Source: Paenibacillus hexagrammi
Lineage (GTDB): Bacteria > Bacillota > Bacilli > Paenibacillales > NBRC-103111
DNA length: 64,000 bases
Assembly: GCF_021513275.1 (NCBI RefSeq)
Contig: NZ_CP090978.1
Span: 4,278,001 to 4,342,000, forward strand
Direction: 5' to 3'
Shown here: piece after piece, positions 40,401 to 51,242 of the stretch
How the letters are laid out: each line of letters begins with the position of its first letter
Position numbering within the stretch: position 1 is the first letter of the stretch
Program-made: the position numbers and the translations under genes
Notes under the pieces: model-generated
The model's input: the letters and a program-made list of their open reading frames with translations, nothing else
Database searches by the model: none
Told to the model about the DNA's origin: nothing

Positions 40401-43400
40401 GACCCGTTGCTATAGTATGGAACCTCTTTTTCCTGTAATAAGTTATCTGTCGGTAGATTTGTATAGTTCAACCAATAGTCGTATGGGTTTCCATCTAACC
40501 AATGGTAATGATACGTGTAGGTTGAAAGACAATCACTGCAAGAGCGTTTATCATCCTCGTCTACGGTTTGACTAATTTTGCCGATTTTGTTTTTATTTAA
40601 TGCGTAAAAAGTTGAACCATAGGATTCGCCTACCGTTTTAAAGTATAGGTGTGTCCTGTCACTTTCGATCTGCGTATCCCCGCTTACAAAACTACCAGGA
40701 ATGTAGTTCCCCGTCGGAGCTCCATCCTCGTATTCCGCGACTGGCAAAAGAAGCGGCTGTGAGTATGCTGGCGTTGGAGCCGTCATCGCTTTATAGACAG
40801 ATAAACCATTTTTCCCAAATCCATTATCTGCTAAAGGCGAATTATACGCTTGGCCCTCACTTGGACCTGAAGGATTTGATAGTAGATTGATCCCGGGGTA
40901 TTGCTTTTCCTTCCCCTTACCGGCTCCTGTCGTTAATGCTTCATTATCATTTTCCCAGTTATACACGGGACTCTTACTGATTAAGGTGTTGGAATTACTT
41001 GCTACTAGGGTCCAATTGGAGAGAATATCCGAGGCTTTATATGAGGTTGGCAGGTTCGAATCTGGATTCGGCTCATTGCCGGATAAGTCAAAGGATACCT
41101 CTGGTGCTTGGTTTATCACATCCATCACACCGGATTCCGCTTCCGCATATGCGCCGTATTCTTCTATGGTTCTAAGCTTGAATTTGTACTTGCCGACTTT
41201 CCCAGGGTTGAAAATGTACTTACTCATTGTTCCTGTTACCGGAACCCAATTTTCTGTCACATCATTGAATGTGCCGTCATTATTGGCATCATACCTATAC
41301 CACCACAACGTCTGAGTAAGGGTATCTCCGTCTGGACTTGTTGATTCGTTTAAGATTTCATATTCTTCTCCTCGAATTCCTAATGCGGGAGCATTGATCT
41401 TGGCAAACGGTGGGGCATCAGGATGAACAATAATATTACAACTACTTGTGTTTTCGGAAGCCAATCCATTGGAATCATACACTTTGTTCAACGTAACTGT
41501 GACTGTGATGTCACTCGAACCTGTATTCGAATACGTTGACTGTTTGTTCGTCCACTCGTCTTTTGAATGATCAATGGTTAGGCCCAAGGGGCTACGGCTT
41601 TTATCGGCATTGATAGCTGACGGTGCTAACGGACGGTTGGATTTCATTTGCGTTGGTGCCTCACAAGCTGCAATAGGATTCGGTTTGACAACATTAATTG
41701 TAGCCGATCTCCAAGAGCTTTGTGAGCCTCTTGTGTCCGTCAGTTTCATCTTAACCGTGTGACTCCCTAATACATCAGCCTTAATGTTACTGAAGCGTTC
41801 GTCATGTTCATAAAATCCATAACCATTCTTGCTATCCCCCAAATTTTGAATCCATGGGTCCGTACTACCGGAAAAATCCCACGTCGGGAAAAAACCATCG
41901 CCCTCCGGATCGTAAGGCTCTTCGGGGGTCTTGGATTTATCTTTGATAATTCCGAGATCTACGTAGTTGCCTACTACAACTTCATTGATGTCTGGATAGT
42001 TATTCGTATTACCTCTCGCAAACCACCCAGGTGAGCCGAATGGTGGGTTGTTGTTGGGTGGGATCGTAATTGTGAAGGTCTTAGGACCGACTATCTTTTC
42101 GTTACCACATGAGGAAACGATCTTCATTTTCACATTAACTTGTCCTTCACCCATTCCACCGGGATAGGGAGGTCCGGAAAAACCTTGGGTCGTTGCTGAC
42201 GACTTTGTATCAACGTAATCCCGTATTATACCATCCTGCTCGAAAATGAAGCCGAATTGGGTCATCTTGCATGCGACACCGTCTTTGGATCCTGTAACGG
42301 CTACACCAACAGGTAACATAGTATTGCTCCGTCCGTAGGGAAGCGTCGTTTTTTCAATACTGAAATCCCCATCTATATTCGGTGGTATCTCAGCAGGTGC
42401 GCATGTAGATTTTGGGGTCACCGTGATTGCTTTGCTGTTATCGGAAGGATTGTTCTCACCGGTAACTGTATCCACGATGACTGCAACGTTAAATCCCGAA
42501 GTTCCGCCGAAATTCTTAGTGAAATTTTCAGTCTTGCTAGCCCCAGCTGCAAGCCCCGTATAGTCATAGGTCTTGAAAGTTGTTCCGTCTATGACGACTT
42601 TGGCTTGGAATGGGGTCGTAATATCTGTGCCACCGCTGTTTGCTAAAGTAAAAGTGTAGGTTTCTGTTTTATTTACCTCAACACAGGAGGGAGCTGTAAC
42701 AGAAATAGCTACTAAATTTGGTACATTTGGTGGAGGTCCATACTCAACTATAACCTCACCATCGTATTGGTTTGTGTATCCTTGTAAGTCTACTTTGAAA
42801 GCTTCATAGTAAGTTATAACCTTCGCACCATTTGGAGGTGTATTGATTTCTTGTGTTGATTCTTTGTCTGTAACCTCTGTAAATTGTTGTTGAAACGTCA
42901 CACGGTATTGACCAGCATCATTTGTATTTGGTGCAACTTCGATAGACGAATCTGGAATTGATGATGAACGCACGAGTCCCTGCTGGCTATTTGGTCCCGG
43001 AATAGGGGCATTATCCTCATTCACGTCAGCGGATGTGGCAATAACTCCGTAAACAGCTGAATCAGGAATGGTTACTGCGTCGTCAGTTGTGAAAGGTCTA
43101 TCAGAGTCTCTCTGCGCTCCTAAACTCAGAGATTGTAAATCATCACCAAAGTCGGTTGAAGAACATCCCGGAAATTTCGGCATATGATACCCTTTGATGT
43201 CTTCCGTCGGTGCGGATGAACTACGGTGAAATTTAGCTGGTCCAATATTAGATGGGCCGCAACTTATCTTCACTGGGTTTCCGCTTTTGTCAAAGACATC
43301 TGCGTACCAGTTTAGCCCCTGAGAACCTCCCGGAATGTACCGGTACCATGCGTAATATCCCCGTGTCCCTGTAGTGTTATCTGTAGAGACGACCTTTCTT

Positions 43401-43756
43401 TTCGCAAAAGTGTGTGTATCATTTACCGGTGCGATGTAATCTTTAACACCAATAGCTGCAGGTGGGGTTACATCTTCCCCATGATGCCATATTCTCTGAA
43501 TAACATTACCTTCCGGAACATTTGTAATGCTAACGATCCCTCCAGACAGGTAGTTATTGGTTGAATAGTATTTTCCATCCGACCCATGCTTTGCTATATC
43601 AGAAGGAAAGTCAATCGGAGCAGTAACAGTACTTGGCGAGGCAGCGAAGACTTCCACAAGCTCCTCGCCTAAAAACTGTGTAATATCTAATTCAGCGCCC
43701 AATATGACAAGCATTAGAACGCTAATGTACCTTATGCATTTCTTCATCAGTTTCAA
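37454..43756 (-). CDS. Giant exported multidomain protein, first exon (2101 residues; interrupted by intron)
   Basis: TTG start at 43756 with aaaggaggtggccgc; signal sequence to about residue 38 (FAASPST). Without splicing the frame runs nine codons into the intron and stops at 37424. Visible parts: a CARDB-type domain at about 345-450 (PNLVAISVTAPSC..); PKD/Ig-like segments around 560-880; a LamG-like sandwich at about 1530-1650 (ETEILFNFKTEQ region); PKD/Fn3-like repeats to the end (PPTVELTYPTGTYETPTQ). Many aromatic and glycine-rich loops, few cysteines in the body. It lacks a wall-sorting LPXTG motif or SLH domain, but the gene upstream (31 bp) encodes an SLH protein, so the two may form a cell-surface complex. 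Function unknown; adhesion or glycan binding is a guess. Confidence 0.85.
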
Positions 43757-43786
43757 GCGGCCACCTCCTTTGCAACAACAATCAAC

Positions 43787-45031
43787 TTATTTTTTTACAG
43801 GTTCGATATGAGTAATAGTGTGTGTCATATCATCTGAGGGTGGTATTGCCGGTACTTTAATAGCAATATTAATACCTAACTGAGAGTCTACACCTTTGGG
43901 TACGATATACGCGGCCATATCTCCCAATCTTTCTTTGAATACAAAGCTTAAAGTGCTCAATTTCCCATTAACTATAGTGTTCTTAGAATTAGGAGTCTTA
44001 AATCCGGTGAAACTCATCGCGAGTCCATACAAGCCAGACCTGTACAAACTAGTATCCTTATTAAAAACTTCATGTGACTTCACCAAAATCACATAGCTAT
44101 TCATATAATCTTTTACATATGGCATTTTACTAAAATAATCCCCGCCATCATAAACTCGAAGCTTATCTATATCACCGAGCATAAAACGATTTGGATCGTT
44201 CGGATCTTCTAAGTCAACCGCAACAACCTGATCAACTTCTCCCTTGTACTTTTGATCTGGTGTTTCATAGACTAATTTTTCAGGAGTCCATTCATGTCCC
44301 GAAGGCTGAAGGCCACTAAATGCCGGAATCATCGAAAACAAATTCGTTTTCTTCAATGCGAGCTCAGCATTCGAAACCGCATACTTGTCTGTCTCCAACT
44401 TCTGGCCACTATTCAAGCTCAAAATTCGCTCGATTATTGTAACGGATTGGGCACGGGTCGTGCTTCCGTCCGGAGCTAGTTCCCCGTTAGCTAGCCCTTG
44501 AATTAACCCTTTGCTCGTGGCCATATACATCGCACCTTGGTCATTTAAGCTTACGATCTTTTGCTGTAGAGCTGGATCCGTTGCTCTAACCACGATCTTC
44601 GCCATTTCCACCCTGGAAATTGGCTTATTAAGCGTATCCGATGTAATCGAGTCCTCACGCACAATCCCTTTCTCAACCGCTGCTTTCATATACGGTACAT
44701 ACCACTCGCTTCCATCAGTGCTGCCCGAAACCGGCAACTGAGTAGCGGTAACAACCATTTTGATAAATTCCGCAGTGCTTACGTAATTCTCCGGTCTAAA
44801 GGAACCATCACTATAGCCATCTACATATTTCTTAGCAATAGCTGTTGCTACAGCTTTCTGAGCCCAATGATCACGCATATCAGCGAACCCAGTCGGGTTA
44901 TCATCTGCCATGATTGGCATGGTATGTAACGTAGATAGTACGAGTATTCCTACCGAGATGGTCAAAAGCTTCTTCTTAATGCTTGTTTGATTTCTAGGGT
45001 TTGTTTGATTTGTAAAGCTCAATTCCTTCAC
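43787..45031 (-). CDS. SLH-domain surface protein
   Basis: 414 residues, GTG start at 45031 after gaggagtgattagta. Signal peptide at about 18-42. Three SLH repeats occupy about 45-215 (FADMRDHWAQKAVATAIAKK..; WYVPYMKAAVEKGI..; YMATSKGLIQGLANGELAPD with TTRAQSVTIIERIL), which bind pyruvylated secondary wall polymer. The C-terminal half (about 225-414) is unrecognised and repeats no known fold. The gene is transcribed with the giant exported protein 31 bp downstream; I infer it anchors or presents that protein. Promoter not identified. Confidence 0.9.
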   Translation of the reverse strand: MKELSFTNQTNPRNQTSIKKKLLTISVGILVLSTLHTMPIMADDNPTGFADMRDHWAQKAVATAIAKKYVDGYSDGSFRPENYVSTAEFIKMVVTATQLPVSGSTDGSEWYVPYMKAAVEKGIVREDSITSDTLNKPISRVEMAKIVVRATDPALQQKIVSLNDQGAMYMATSKGLIQGLANGELAPDGSTTRAQSVTIIERILSLNSGQKLETDKYAVSNAELALKKTNLFSMIPAFSGLQPSGHEWTPEKLVYETPDQKYKGEVDQVVAVDLEDPNDPNRFMLGDIDKLRVYDGGDYFSKMPYVKDYMNSYVILVKSHEVFNKDTSLYRSGLYGLAMSFTGFKTPNSKNTIVNGKLSTLSFVFKERLGDMAAYIVPKGVDSQLGINIAIKVPAIPPSDDMTHTITHIEPVKK

Positions 45032-45307
45032 TACTAATCACTCCTCATTTAAAAATCTAGCGTGTAGAAGCTATACGATTTTTTCCTTATAGCCCCTCAT
45101 CATGTGGGTTCTACTCCTTCTCCTTTCCTTCATAATTAGCAGGAACAAGTACTCTCTTTTATGCAGCCAAACAATAAAGTCGCTGTTTTGCTGGGCTACG
45201 TGGATGTTTAACTCTCGATACTCCCCCATCCAAAATGTGACTTCATCACTTATTGGTAGTATGGCACAATCATTTTGTAAACGTCTACCATAAACTACCC
45301 AATACTC
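45032..45307. other. Upstream region of the SLH-giant operon
   Basis: Leader for the SLH gene. An 82-codon minus-strand frame (45319-45071) fills it, beginning at a GTG without a ribosome site and falling against a terminator, so I do not call it. Nothing else stands out. Confidence 0.3.
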
Positions 45308-45363
45308 CCAAATAAACACAAAACCGCCCGTACGTCGCCAATTCAGCGATCATACAGGCGGTT
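45308..45363 (-). terminator. Terminator of the second chemoreceptor gene
   Basis: AACCGCCTGTA (minus strand, 45363-45353) pairs with TACGGGCGGTT (45332-45322), followed by TTGTGTTTATTT. Confidence 0.75.
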
Positions 45364-45447
45364 CTTCCGCTTGTCTCCCCCAAAATACCATATTCTAGTA
45401 GATAGTTCAATAGTAGTTTACAATAGCCCTTACTTGTTTACGCCTAG

Positions 45448-47157
45448 CTAGACCACAAATTTGTGCAGCGAAATTTGCAGTTCCTCCGCAAGGCCAGCCA
45501 AGGCTTTTGCCGAATTCTCGATCTCCTCTGTGGTGGATTGCTGCTGCTGACTGGCGGCCGATGCTTCCTGGCTCACGCCGATTCCCGTCTGGGAGACAGA
45601 GCTCACTACATTCATAACCTGCTCGATACGCGTGTTGGAGTCTACTAGCTGATGGATAGACTGATTAACATCATCCACCTTGGCATTCACTTTCTCAACA
45701 GACGCCGCAATTCGGGCAAAGGATTGCTGCACTCGCTCGGATACCGCTAAGCCTTCTTCAACCTTATTCGCTTCCCCCTGCATGGAGACCACCGCTTGAT
45801 GAATATGTGTCTGTATGGTCTCGATCAGTCCCGTAATGGTACGAGCCGATGCGGACGACTGCTCCGCTAAATTACGAACTTCACCCGCTACGACGGCAAA
45901 TCCTCGTCCCGCCTCTCCGGCTCTGGCTGCTTCAATCGCAGCATTCAAAGAGAGCAGATTCGTCTGCGTTGCAATTTCGTTGATAATCTTGACGATGCTA
46001 CCGATCTCATGGGCGCTGCCGCCCAGCGCTTCAATGACGCCGTTCACTTCTTGAACGGACCCTGCTATTTCATGCATTTGTCCAACAATGGAAGCTACGG
46101 ATTCCTGACCGTTGCGGGCAGCAGACGTTGCTTCATCCGCCAATACCGCCACCTCTTTTGCGGAATGATCGATCTGTTTGGTGCTCACCGACATGACCTG
46201 CACAGCCTCATTCGCTTCCGTAACTCCTGCAAATTGCTTGTCAAAATCCTCTGAAAGCTGCAAGCTCGATGCGGCAACCTGCTTGGCAGCAACTGAACTA
46301 TGCTCGGCGCTAGCCAGAAGCTCCTCAGAGCTCGCGGATAAGGTCAAAGCGTTATCGGCAATTTGACTGACAAGTCCACTCCAATTATCCATCATGACAT
46401 TAAAAGCTCTGGTCAAACTGCCGACTTCATCGTTATATGGATAGTGGCCCTTTGCAGATAAGTCACCGCCAGCTGCTTTTTCAAGCTGGGTCTGCAAATT
46501 TTTGATCGGACTACTGATCAGGCGGTTTAGAACAATCGCATTTAACGTCATCACGACTATGGCAAGGGCGATACATACAAGGATGAAGCCGTGTGCGTTT
46601 GCAGAATCATGCGCATTGCTGTTTTTCAGGTTCTCCGCTCCCTGCTCCTTTAAGCGGATCAGCTCATTCAGAGAATCAATGGTCGCTTCGCTTTGCGGGG
46701 ATACCTGGTTGTTATAAACCTGATAGGCCACTTGATTATTTTGCGTAGCTTGTTCGATCGCTTTGGCCATGACCTCTCTGTATTTCGAATTGGATTCCTT
46801 GAATGTTTCGAAGCTTGCCTGCTCTTCGACATTCATCGGCATATGAGACAGCTTTTCTACCAGATCGTCATTCGTTTTGAACGAAGTTTCCAGCCCCGTC
46901 TTCAGCTTATTTTTAACATTCATATCAAGAGTCAGCATCATCTCGAACATGTCCGATTCCGTTTCGGTAAAGCTGATTTTCAATTGATTGATCCATTTCA
47001 CCGAGAGAAGCCCTTCCTCGTACATAATGGATGACCCATCCGCCATCTTGTCCATATAATAATAGCCTGAAATACCTACCATCAGCATAAAAGCAATGGC
47101 GATCCCATTCATGAGCAAAAGCTTGAATCGAAGTCTCATATTTCTTAACAGGGACAA
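45448..47157 (-). CDS. Methyl-accepting chemotaxis protein with four-helix sensor
   Basis: 569 residues if it starts at TTG 47157 (agaagggggctatggagc); the frame extends to 47220 but that part has no ribosome site. TM1 at about 10-30, a four-helix-bundle extracellular domain ([18 protein letters not shown]), TM2 at about 180-205, HAMP, and the signalling tip [20 protein letters not shown]. It differs from the other chemoreceptor in sensor type. It is read toward a terminator at 45308-45363. Upstream lie a direct repeat and the second copy of the structured intergenic element. Confidence 0.92.
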   Translation of the reverse strand: MSLLRNMRLRFKLLLMNGIAIAFMLMVGISGYYYMDKMADGSSIMYEEGLLSVKWINQLKISFTETESDMFEMMLTLDMNVKNKLKTGLETSFKTNDDLVEKLSHMPMNVEEQASFETFKESNSKYREVMAKAIEQATQNNQVAYQVYNNQVSPQSEATIDSLNELIRLKEQGAENLKNSNAHDSANAHGFILVCIALAIVVMTLNAIVLNRLISSPIKNLQTQLEKAAGGDLSAKGHYPYNDEVGSLTRAFNVMMDNWSGLVSQIADNALTLSASSEELLASAEHSSVAAKQVAASSLQLSEDFDKQFAGVTEANEAVQVMSVSTKQIDHSAKEVAVLADEATSAARNGQESVASIVGQMHEIAGSVQEVNGVIEALGGSAHEIGSIVKIINEIATQTNLLSLNAAIEAARAGEAGRGFAVVAGEVRNLAEQSSASARTITGLIETIQTHIHQAVVSMQGEANKVEEGLAVSERVQQSFARIAASVEKVNAKVDDVNQSIHQLVDSNTRIEQVMNVVSSVSQTGIGVSQEASAASQQQQSTTEEIENSAKALAGLAEELQISLHKFVV

Positions 47158-47321
47158 GCTCCATAGCCCCCTTCTTTCCAGTAATTGTATGCAATTTCTC
47201 CACATAGTGCACAACCCCATTCTTGATGTCTTCTATTATGTAAGATAACATAACACAGTAATTAACCTACGGTTATTTTACAAAAGCAAATGGGTGCTGT
47301 AAAGCGAAAAATGAAGTAAAC

Positions 47322-47387
47322 GCATACATGAATTCGTACGCATCTCTTCATCTTTTTAGTAACATTGGGGGATGCATACATGAATTC
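47322..47387. repeat. 14-bp direct repeat upstream of the chemoreceptor
   Basis: GCATACATGAATTC occurs at 47322-47335 and 47374-47387, 52 bp start to start. The spacing is close to five helical turns. Possible regulator sites; nothing ties them to a named protein. Confidence 0.4.
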
Positions 47388-47456
47388 TGGATTGGTTCAC
47401 CAAATTATGATAGGTGACCTCACACGTGAAGTGATAGGCAAGTCAGGCACAAAAAA

Positions 47457-47647
47457 AGGACCCTATAAGGTCCCTGGATCCGTCGAGCTTCAGTAGCTTT
47501 TCTCCGAGCGCTGTTGACATTGTGTTATTCGTTTGAAATAAGAGCTTTCTAAGGTAATAACAAACTGTCAAAGGAGCCCGATACGCTTCTCCGAAAACTA
47601 CTCCGTTCTAGATTTATCAACAGTTCTCAGGACCATACAAAGTCCCT
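47457..47647 (-). repeat. Structured intergenic repeat, copy 2, with flanking hairpins
   Basis: Core 47486-47602 is the reverse-oriented relative of 21450-21567. It is bracketed by two 19-bp direct copies, AGGACCCTATAAGGTCCCT (47457-47475) and AGGACCATACAAAGTCCCT (47629-47647), 16 of 19 the same. Each can fold as a small hairpin. On the minus strand the copy at 47457 is followed by TTTTTTT, so it probably terminates the LplT gene. The bracket sequence here differs from that of copy 1, although the core is shared. Confidence 0.75.
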
Positions 47648-47683
47648 GCTTTAATCATTGAAAGTTGTTTCGCCAATTCCTTC

Positions 47684-48862
47684 TTATACGGCTGCTTGAA
47701 CTGCCTTCAGCCGCTTTCGCTGAACGACCAGGTAAGCAATGAATCCCGCCAGTATCGCCGCGATGCCAACGATGGATATGTCTGTCGATATGCCTGCTTG
47801 AGAGATTTGTGTATAGGCGCCTACCCCAAGCAGCATAAGCGCATTTTCAACCAAATTTTGAACCGCGATGGTTTTTCCCGCTCCGACCATATTCTGTCCT
47901 TTATCCTGCAAAACGGTATTCATCGGAACAATGAAGACTCCGCCGCTAAATCCAACCAAGAGCAGAAGCGCAATCGTGAGATAGAGGTTGGAAATGACGG
48001 TAAACAGCAGAATCGCGACAATCATGATCATGCCGAACACATAGGAATTGTAATACTTGCGGGCTGGAATCAGCTTCGGCGTGGTCAAAGCTCCGATCAT
48101 GATGCCGATTCCCGTTACAGCCACCAGCATAGAGATTTGATCGACAGAATGAATGCCCAGGTGCATAGGAACCCATGCGATAATGGCCAGTCGCACAACG
48201 GAAGATGCCATCCAGAACGAGCCCGTGCCGACCAGCGAGAATCTCGTTGTACGGTCTTTCATCAGAACGGCCAGATCCTTCCAAAATAGCTTTGCTTCCT
48301 TGCCATAGTGAATGTCCGGATTGCCTGCAACCCGCGGAATGAGCGTGGTCATCGCCAAGGATAGCAGATAAAGCGCCAGACAAGCGGCAATCGAAATGGG
48401 TAGCGAATACTTAGCCAGCAATCCTCCGCAAACAGAGCCGGTCAAAATAGCAAGGATCGTATATCCTTCGATCTTGGCGTTGGCACTGAGCAGCTCCGTA
48501 TCCGAGTGGGTCAGCGTTGGTAGAATGCCGTATTTTGCTGGAGAATAAATGGCTGCCCCGATCCCGACAATACCGTAACAAACAGCCGGGTCGAGATGTG
48601 CAAATAAAGCGATGATGCCTAAAGATTTGATCGCATTTCCTATTAAAAGCACCGAAGATTTGGCATTCTTATCCGCAAACGCACCGACAAAGGGAGCCAG
48701 AATGACATACGCAACCAAGAAGGAAGCCTGCACAACGCCAATATAAAAATCCGGATAAGCATCCCTTTGGATGATTGCCAGCGTGATAAACAAGATCATA
48801 TTATCGGCAAAAGCGGATAGAAACTGCGTCAGATACAAGGTATTCAAAGGTTTTATTTTCAT
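47684..48862 (-). CDS. lplT: Lysophospholipid transporter, MFS family (LplT-like)
   Basis: 392 residues, ATG 48862 (ggagcgaaactaat), 1 bp after the Aas stop. It has twelve hydrophobic helices of the MFS, N-terminal ITLAIIQRDAYPDFYIGVVQASFLV and GAFADKN as the loop 2-3 segment, then IYSPAKYGILPTL. In Gram-negative bacteria LplT flips lysophosphatidylethanolamine inward and Aas re-acylates it. Here the same pair is found in a Bacillota-like genome and close to a glycerophosphodiesterase. Transport direction here is inferred. Confidence 0.9.
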   Translation of the reverse strand: MKIKPLNTLYLTQFLSAFADNMILFITLAIIQRDAYPDFYIGVVQASFLVAYVILAPFVGAFADKNAKSSVLLIGNAIKSLGIIALFAHLDPAVCYGIVGIGAAIYSPAKYGILPTLTHSDTELLSANAKIEGYTILAILTGSVCGGLLAKYSLPISIAACLALYLLSLAMTTLIPRVAGNPDIHYGKEAKLFWKDLAVLMKDRTTRFSLVGTGSFWMASSVVRLAIIAWVPMHLGIHSVDQISMLVAVTGIGIMIGALTTPKLIPARKYYNSYVFGMIMIVAILLFTVISNLYLTIALLLLVGFSGGVFIVPMNTVLQDKGQNMVGAGKTIAVQNLVENALMLLGVGAYTQISQAGISTDISIVGIAAILAGFIAYLVVQRKRLKAVQAAV

Positions 48863-48863
48863 A

Positions 48864-51031
48864 TTAGTTTCGCTCCTGTCCGTGGACTTCATAGTGGGCG
48901 GCTAGCTTCCGTAATGTCACGTAATCGACTTTCCCGCTGCCCAGAAGAGGCAGCTTCTCTACATAGCGCAGCTCGGATGGCATGTAAATCGGCGATTGGC
49001 CCTGCTGCTTCATATATTCCTTCACCTTCTGAATATGGGCGTCAGGATCATTGTGGTAGATCACGATGCGCTCTCCCTTTCTCGCGTCGGACACACTAAC
49101 CGCAGCACACATCGCGCCCGCCATAGCGGCTGCAACCCATTCCTCCACCATCGGCAGCGACACCTTCTCTCCCCCGATTTTGGCAAAGGACTGCAATCTC
49201 GCCTGAATCGTGATAAACCCCTGCTGATCTACTTGCACAACATCCCCACAGCTGTACCACTCCGGACAAGGAACAAAGCCATGCTCATGAATCAGGTATC
49301 CTTTCATCACGTTAGGACCTTTCACAACCAGGTTCCCGCCATGTTCAATGCCTTCTACCGTCTCCAACCGGTATTCCATGCCTGGCAGTATGCGGCCTAC
49401 GGTCCCTTTTTTCATGTGCATCGGTGTATTCAAGCTGACTACAGGAGCCGTCTCTGTAGTTCCATACCCCTCCAGGATGCGAATACCGAATTTATCCATC
49501 CACACCTGGCGCACTTCCTCCTTCAGCTTCTCGGCTCCCGCAACCACATATTTCAGCGAATGGGCAAAATCATACGGATGTGCCGTGCGGGCATAGGCCG
49601 ACAAAAAGGTGGAAGTACCGAATAAAATCGTGATATTGCGGTCATAGACAAGCTCAGGAATGACTTTGTAATGCAGCGGATTCGGGTACATGACCACCTT
49701 CATTCCGGATAGAATCGGCAGCATCGTACCGGCAGTAAGTCCAAAAGAATGAAACATCGGCATAGCTCCTAGCACGCTGTCCGTCGAATTGAAAGCGATC
49801 ACCGTCCTGGCCTGCTGGATGTTGGCGTACACGTTACGGTGAGAAAGCACAACGCCCTTAGGCTTGCTTTCACTTCCCGATGTGAAGAGGACAACTTCAT
49901 TTAAATCTTCGCTCACCGGTCCCTTTGCCTGCCGCAAATAATCGGTAAACCCGATCCATTTCTCTCTCAACGAGATGGAGGCTCTTACATCCTCCAAATA
50001 GATAACCTTATAAACACGCTGAGCTTCTTCTACGAAATCTGCTAATCCGGCTTTTTCTACAAATGCCCTTGATGTTAAAATGCTCCTCACACCCGCTGTT
50101 TCACATGCATCCAGCATGGTCATCTTACCGGCGGAGTAGTTCAATAGGGCAGGAACCAAGCCCAAACGGAACATAGCGAACAAAGTAATAACTTGTGCCG
50201 CGGAATTCGGCAGCAGAACGGCTGTGTACTTTTGCCCCGACAATACCGGTTTTAATCGCGCAGCCATCGTATAGGTGCTCAGAATAAGCTTCTTATAAGT
50301 CAAATTCGTGCTGCTGACCATATCCTCACAGATCGGAAAGAAGAACCATGCAGCTTGGCTGCAGCCAGCAGCTCATTAAATAAATTCAGCTCCTGCTTCA
50401 TTCGGCTGGCAAACAGATGGTTCTGCATCTGGGTTCGGATCGTTTCGGTGGCCCGTTCTTTTTGAACTCGCATCGAATCCTGGCCTTGCAGCTCCACTTG
50501 AAAAGGCTTCCCGATCACAATACTCACAGCTGGAAACATACGCTGCTTCAGCTTCCCTTTCATATAAGAGAGCTTGGAATACTCAAGTCCATGAATGGCT
50601 ATGGGCACCATCAGCGCTTGAGATTTTAGAGCAATGTAACCAATTCCCCCGTACACTTTCATCATCGCGCCATTCGTGGTGATTCGTCCTTCTGGGAAAA
50701 CGACAAGCGGCGTTCCTTGCTGTACGGTTTTGAGCATTTTTCGAACGGAATAGGGATTCAAGGGATCAACGGGAATATGGGTACGAAACATAAGAAGCCA
50801 GGCGAATCGTTTGGCAATCTGGGTGTTGACGACAAAAGCGGCTTCCTTAGGCAAATATAAAGCAAGTAGAACGGCATCCAATAAGGACACATGGTTCGGT
50901 ATCATCACGGTATGTTTGTTAAAATCAAGGTTCTCGAGGCCCTCCACTCGTAGGCGGAACAAGCTACGCAGTAAAGGACGCAAACAGGGAAGAAGCAATC
51001 TGAAAATGATCGCAAACAGTTGCTTGAGCAT
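48864..51031 (-). pseudogene. aas: Aas: lysophospholipid acyltransferase / acyl-ACP synthetase, frameshifted between domains
   Basis: ATG 51031 (aggaggatgccat). First frame: PlsC-type acyltransferase with HX4D, H47 and D52 (NHVSLLD), and FPEGRITT; it runs on to a wrong-frame end at 50300. Second frame: AMP-forming synthetase with FTSGSESKPKGVVLSH and GYGTTETAPV, ending 48864. The frames merge if one T is added to TTT at 50339-50337, giving HGSSFPICEDMVSSTNLTYKKL, like the linker of E. coli Aas. The joined protein has about 722 residues (E. coli Aas: 719). The break sits exactly at the domain border, so two separate products are also conceivable. Role: re-acylating lysophospholipids with fatty acid activated on ACP. 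Adjacent LplT supports this. Confidence 0.9.
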
Positions 51032-51242
51032 ATGGCATCCTCCTAAACAGCCGGGTCATTTGCGCCTAGTCTTGAAGGCACATCTTATTACCAGGTCTTA
51101 ATTACATTGTATGCAATTCAGCCGTTTCGTGTAGTACTAACTTTGGGTAGTACCGGAGCCAATGCCCATTTAGTAAGAAAGCCTCAGGTCGTCGAATCAC
51201 CTAAGGCTGCTGCTCTACTACTTGCAAGTCAAGCAAGCTCTT

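Noticed and set aside
45071..45319. 82-codon minus-strand frame between a terminator and the SLH gene
   Set aside because: GTG start without a ribosome site, begins at the T-run of a terminator, no recognisable family.
46925..47251. 108-codon minus-strand frame at the chemoreceptor start
   Set aside because: Overlaps chemoreceptor code in another frame; the agaaggggg site serves the TTG of the chemoreceptor as well.
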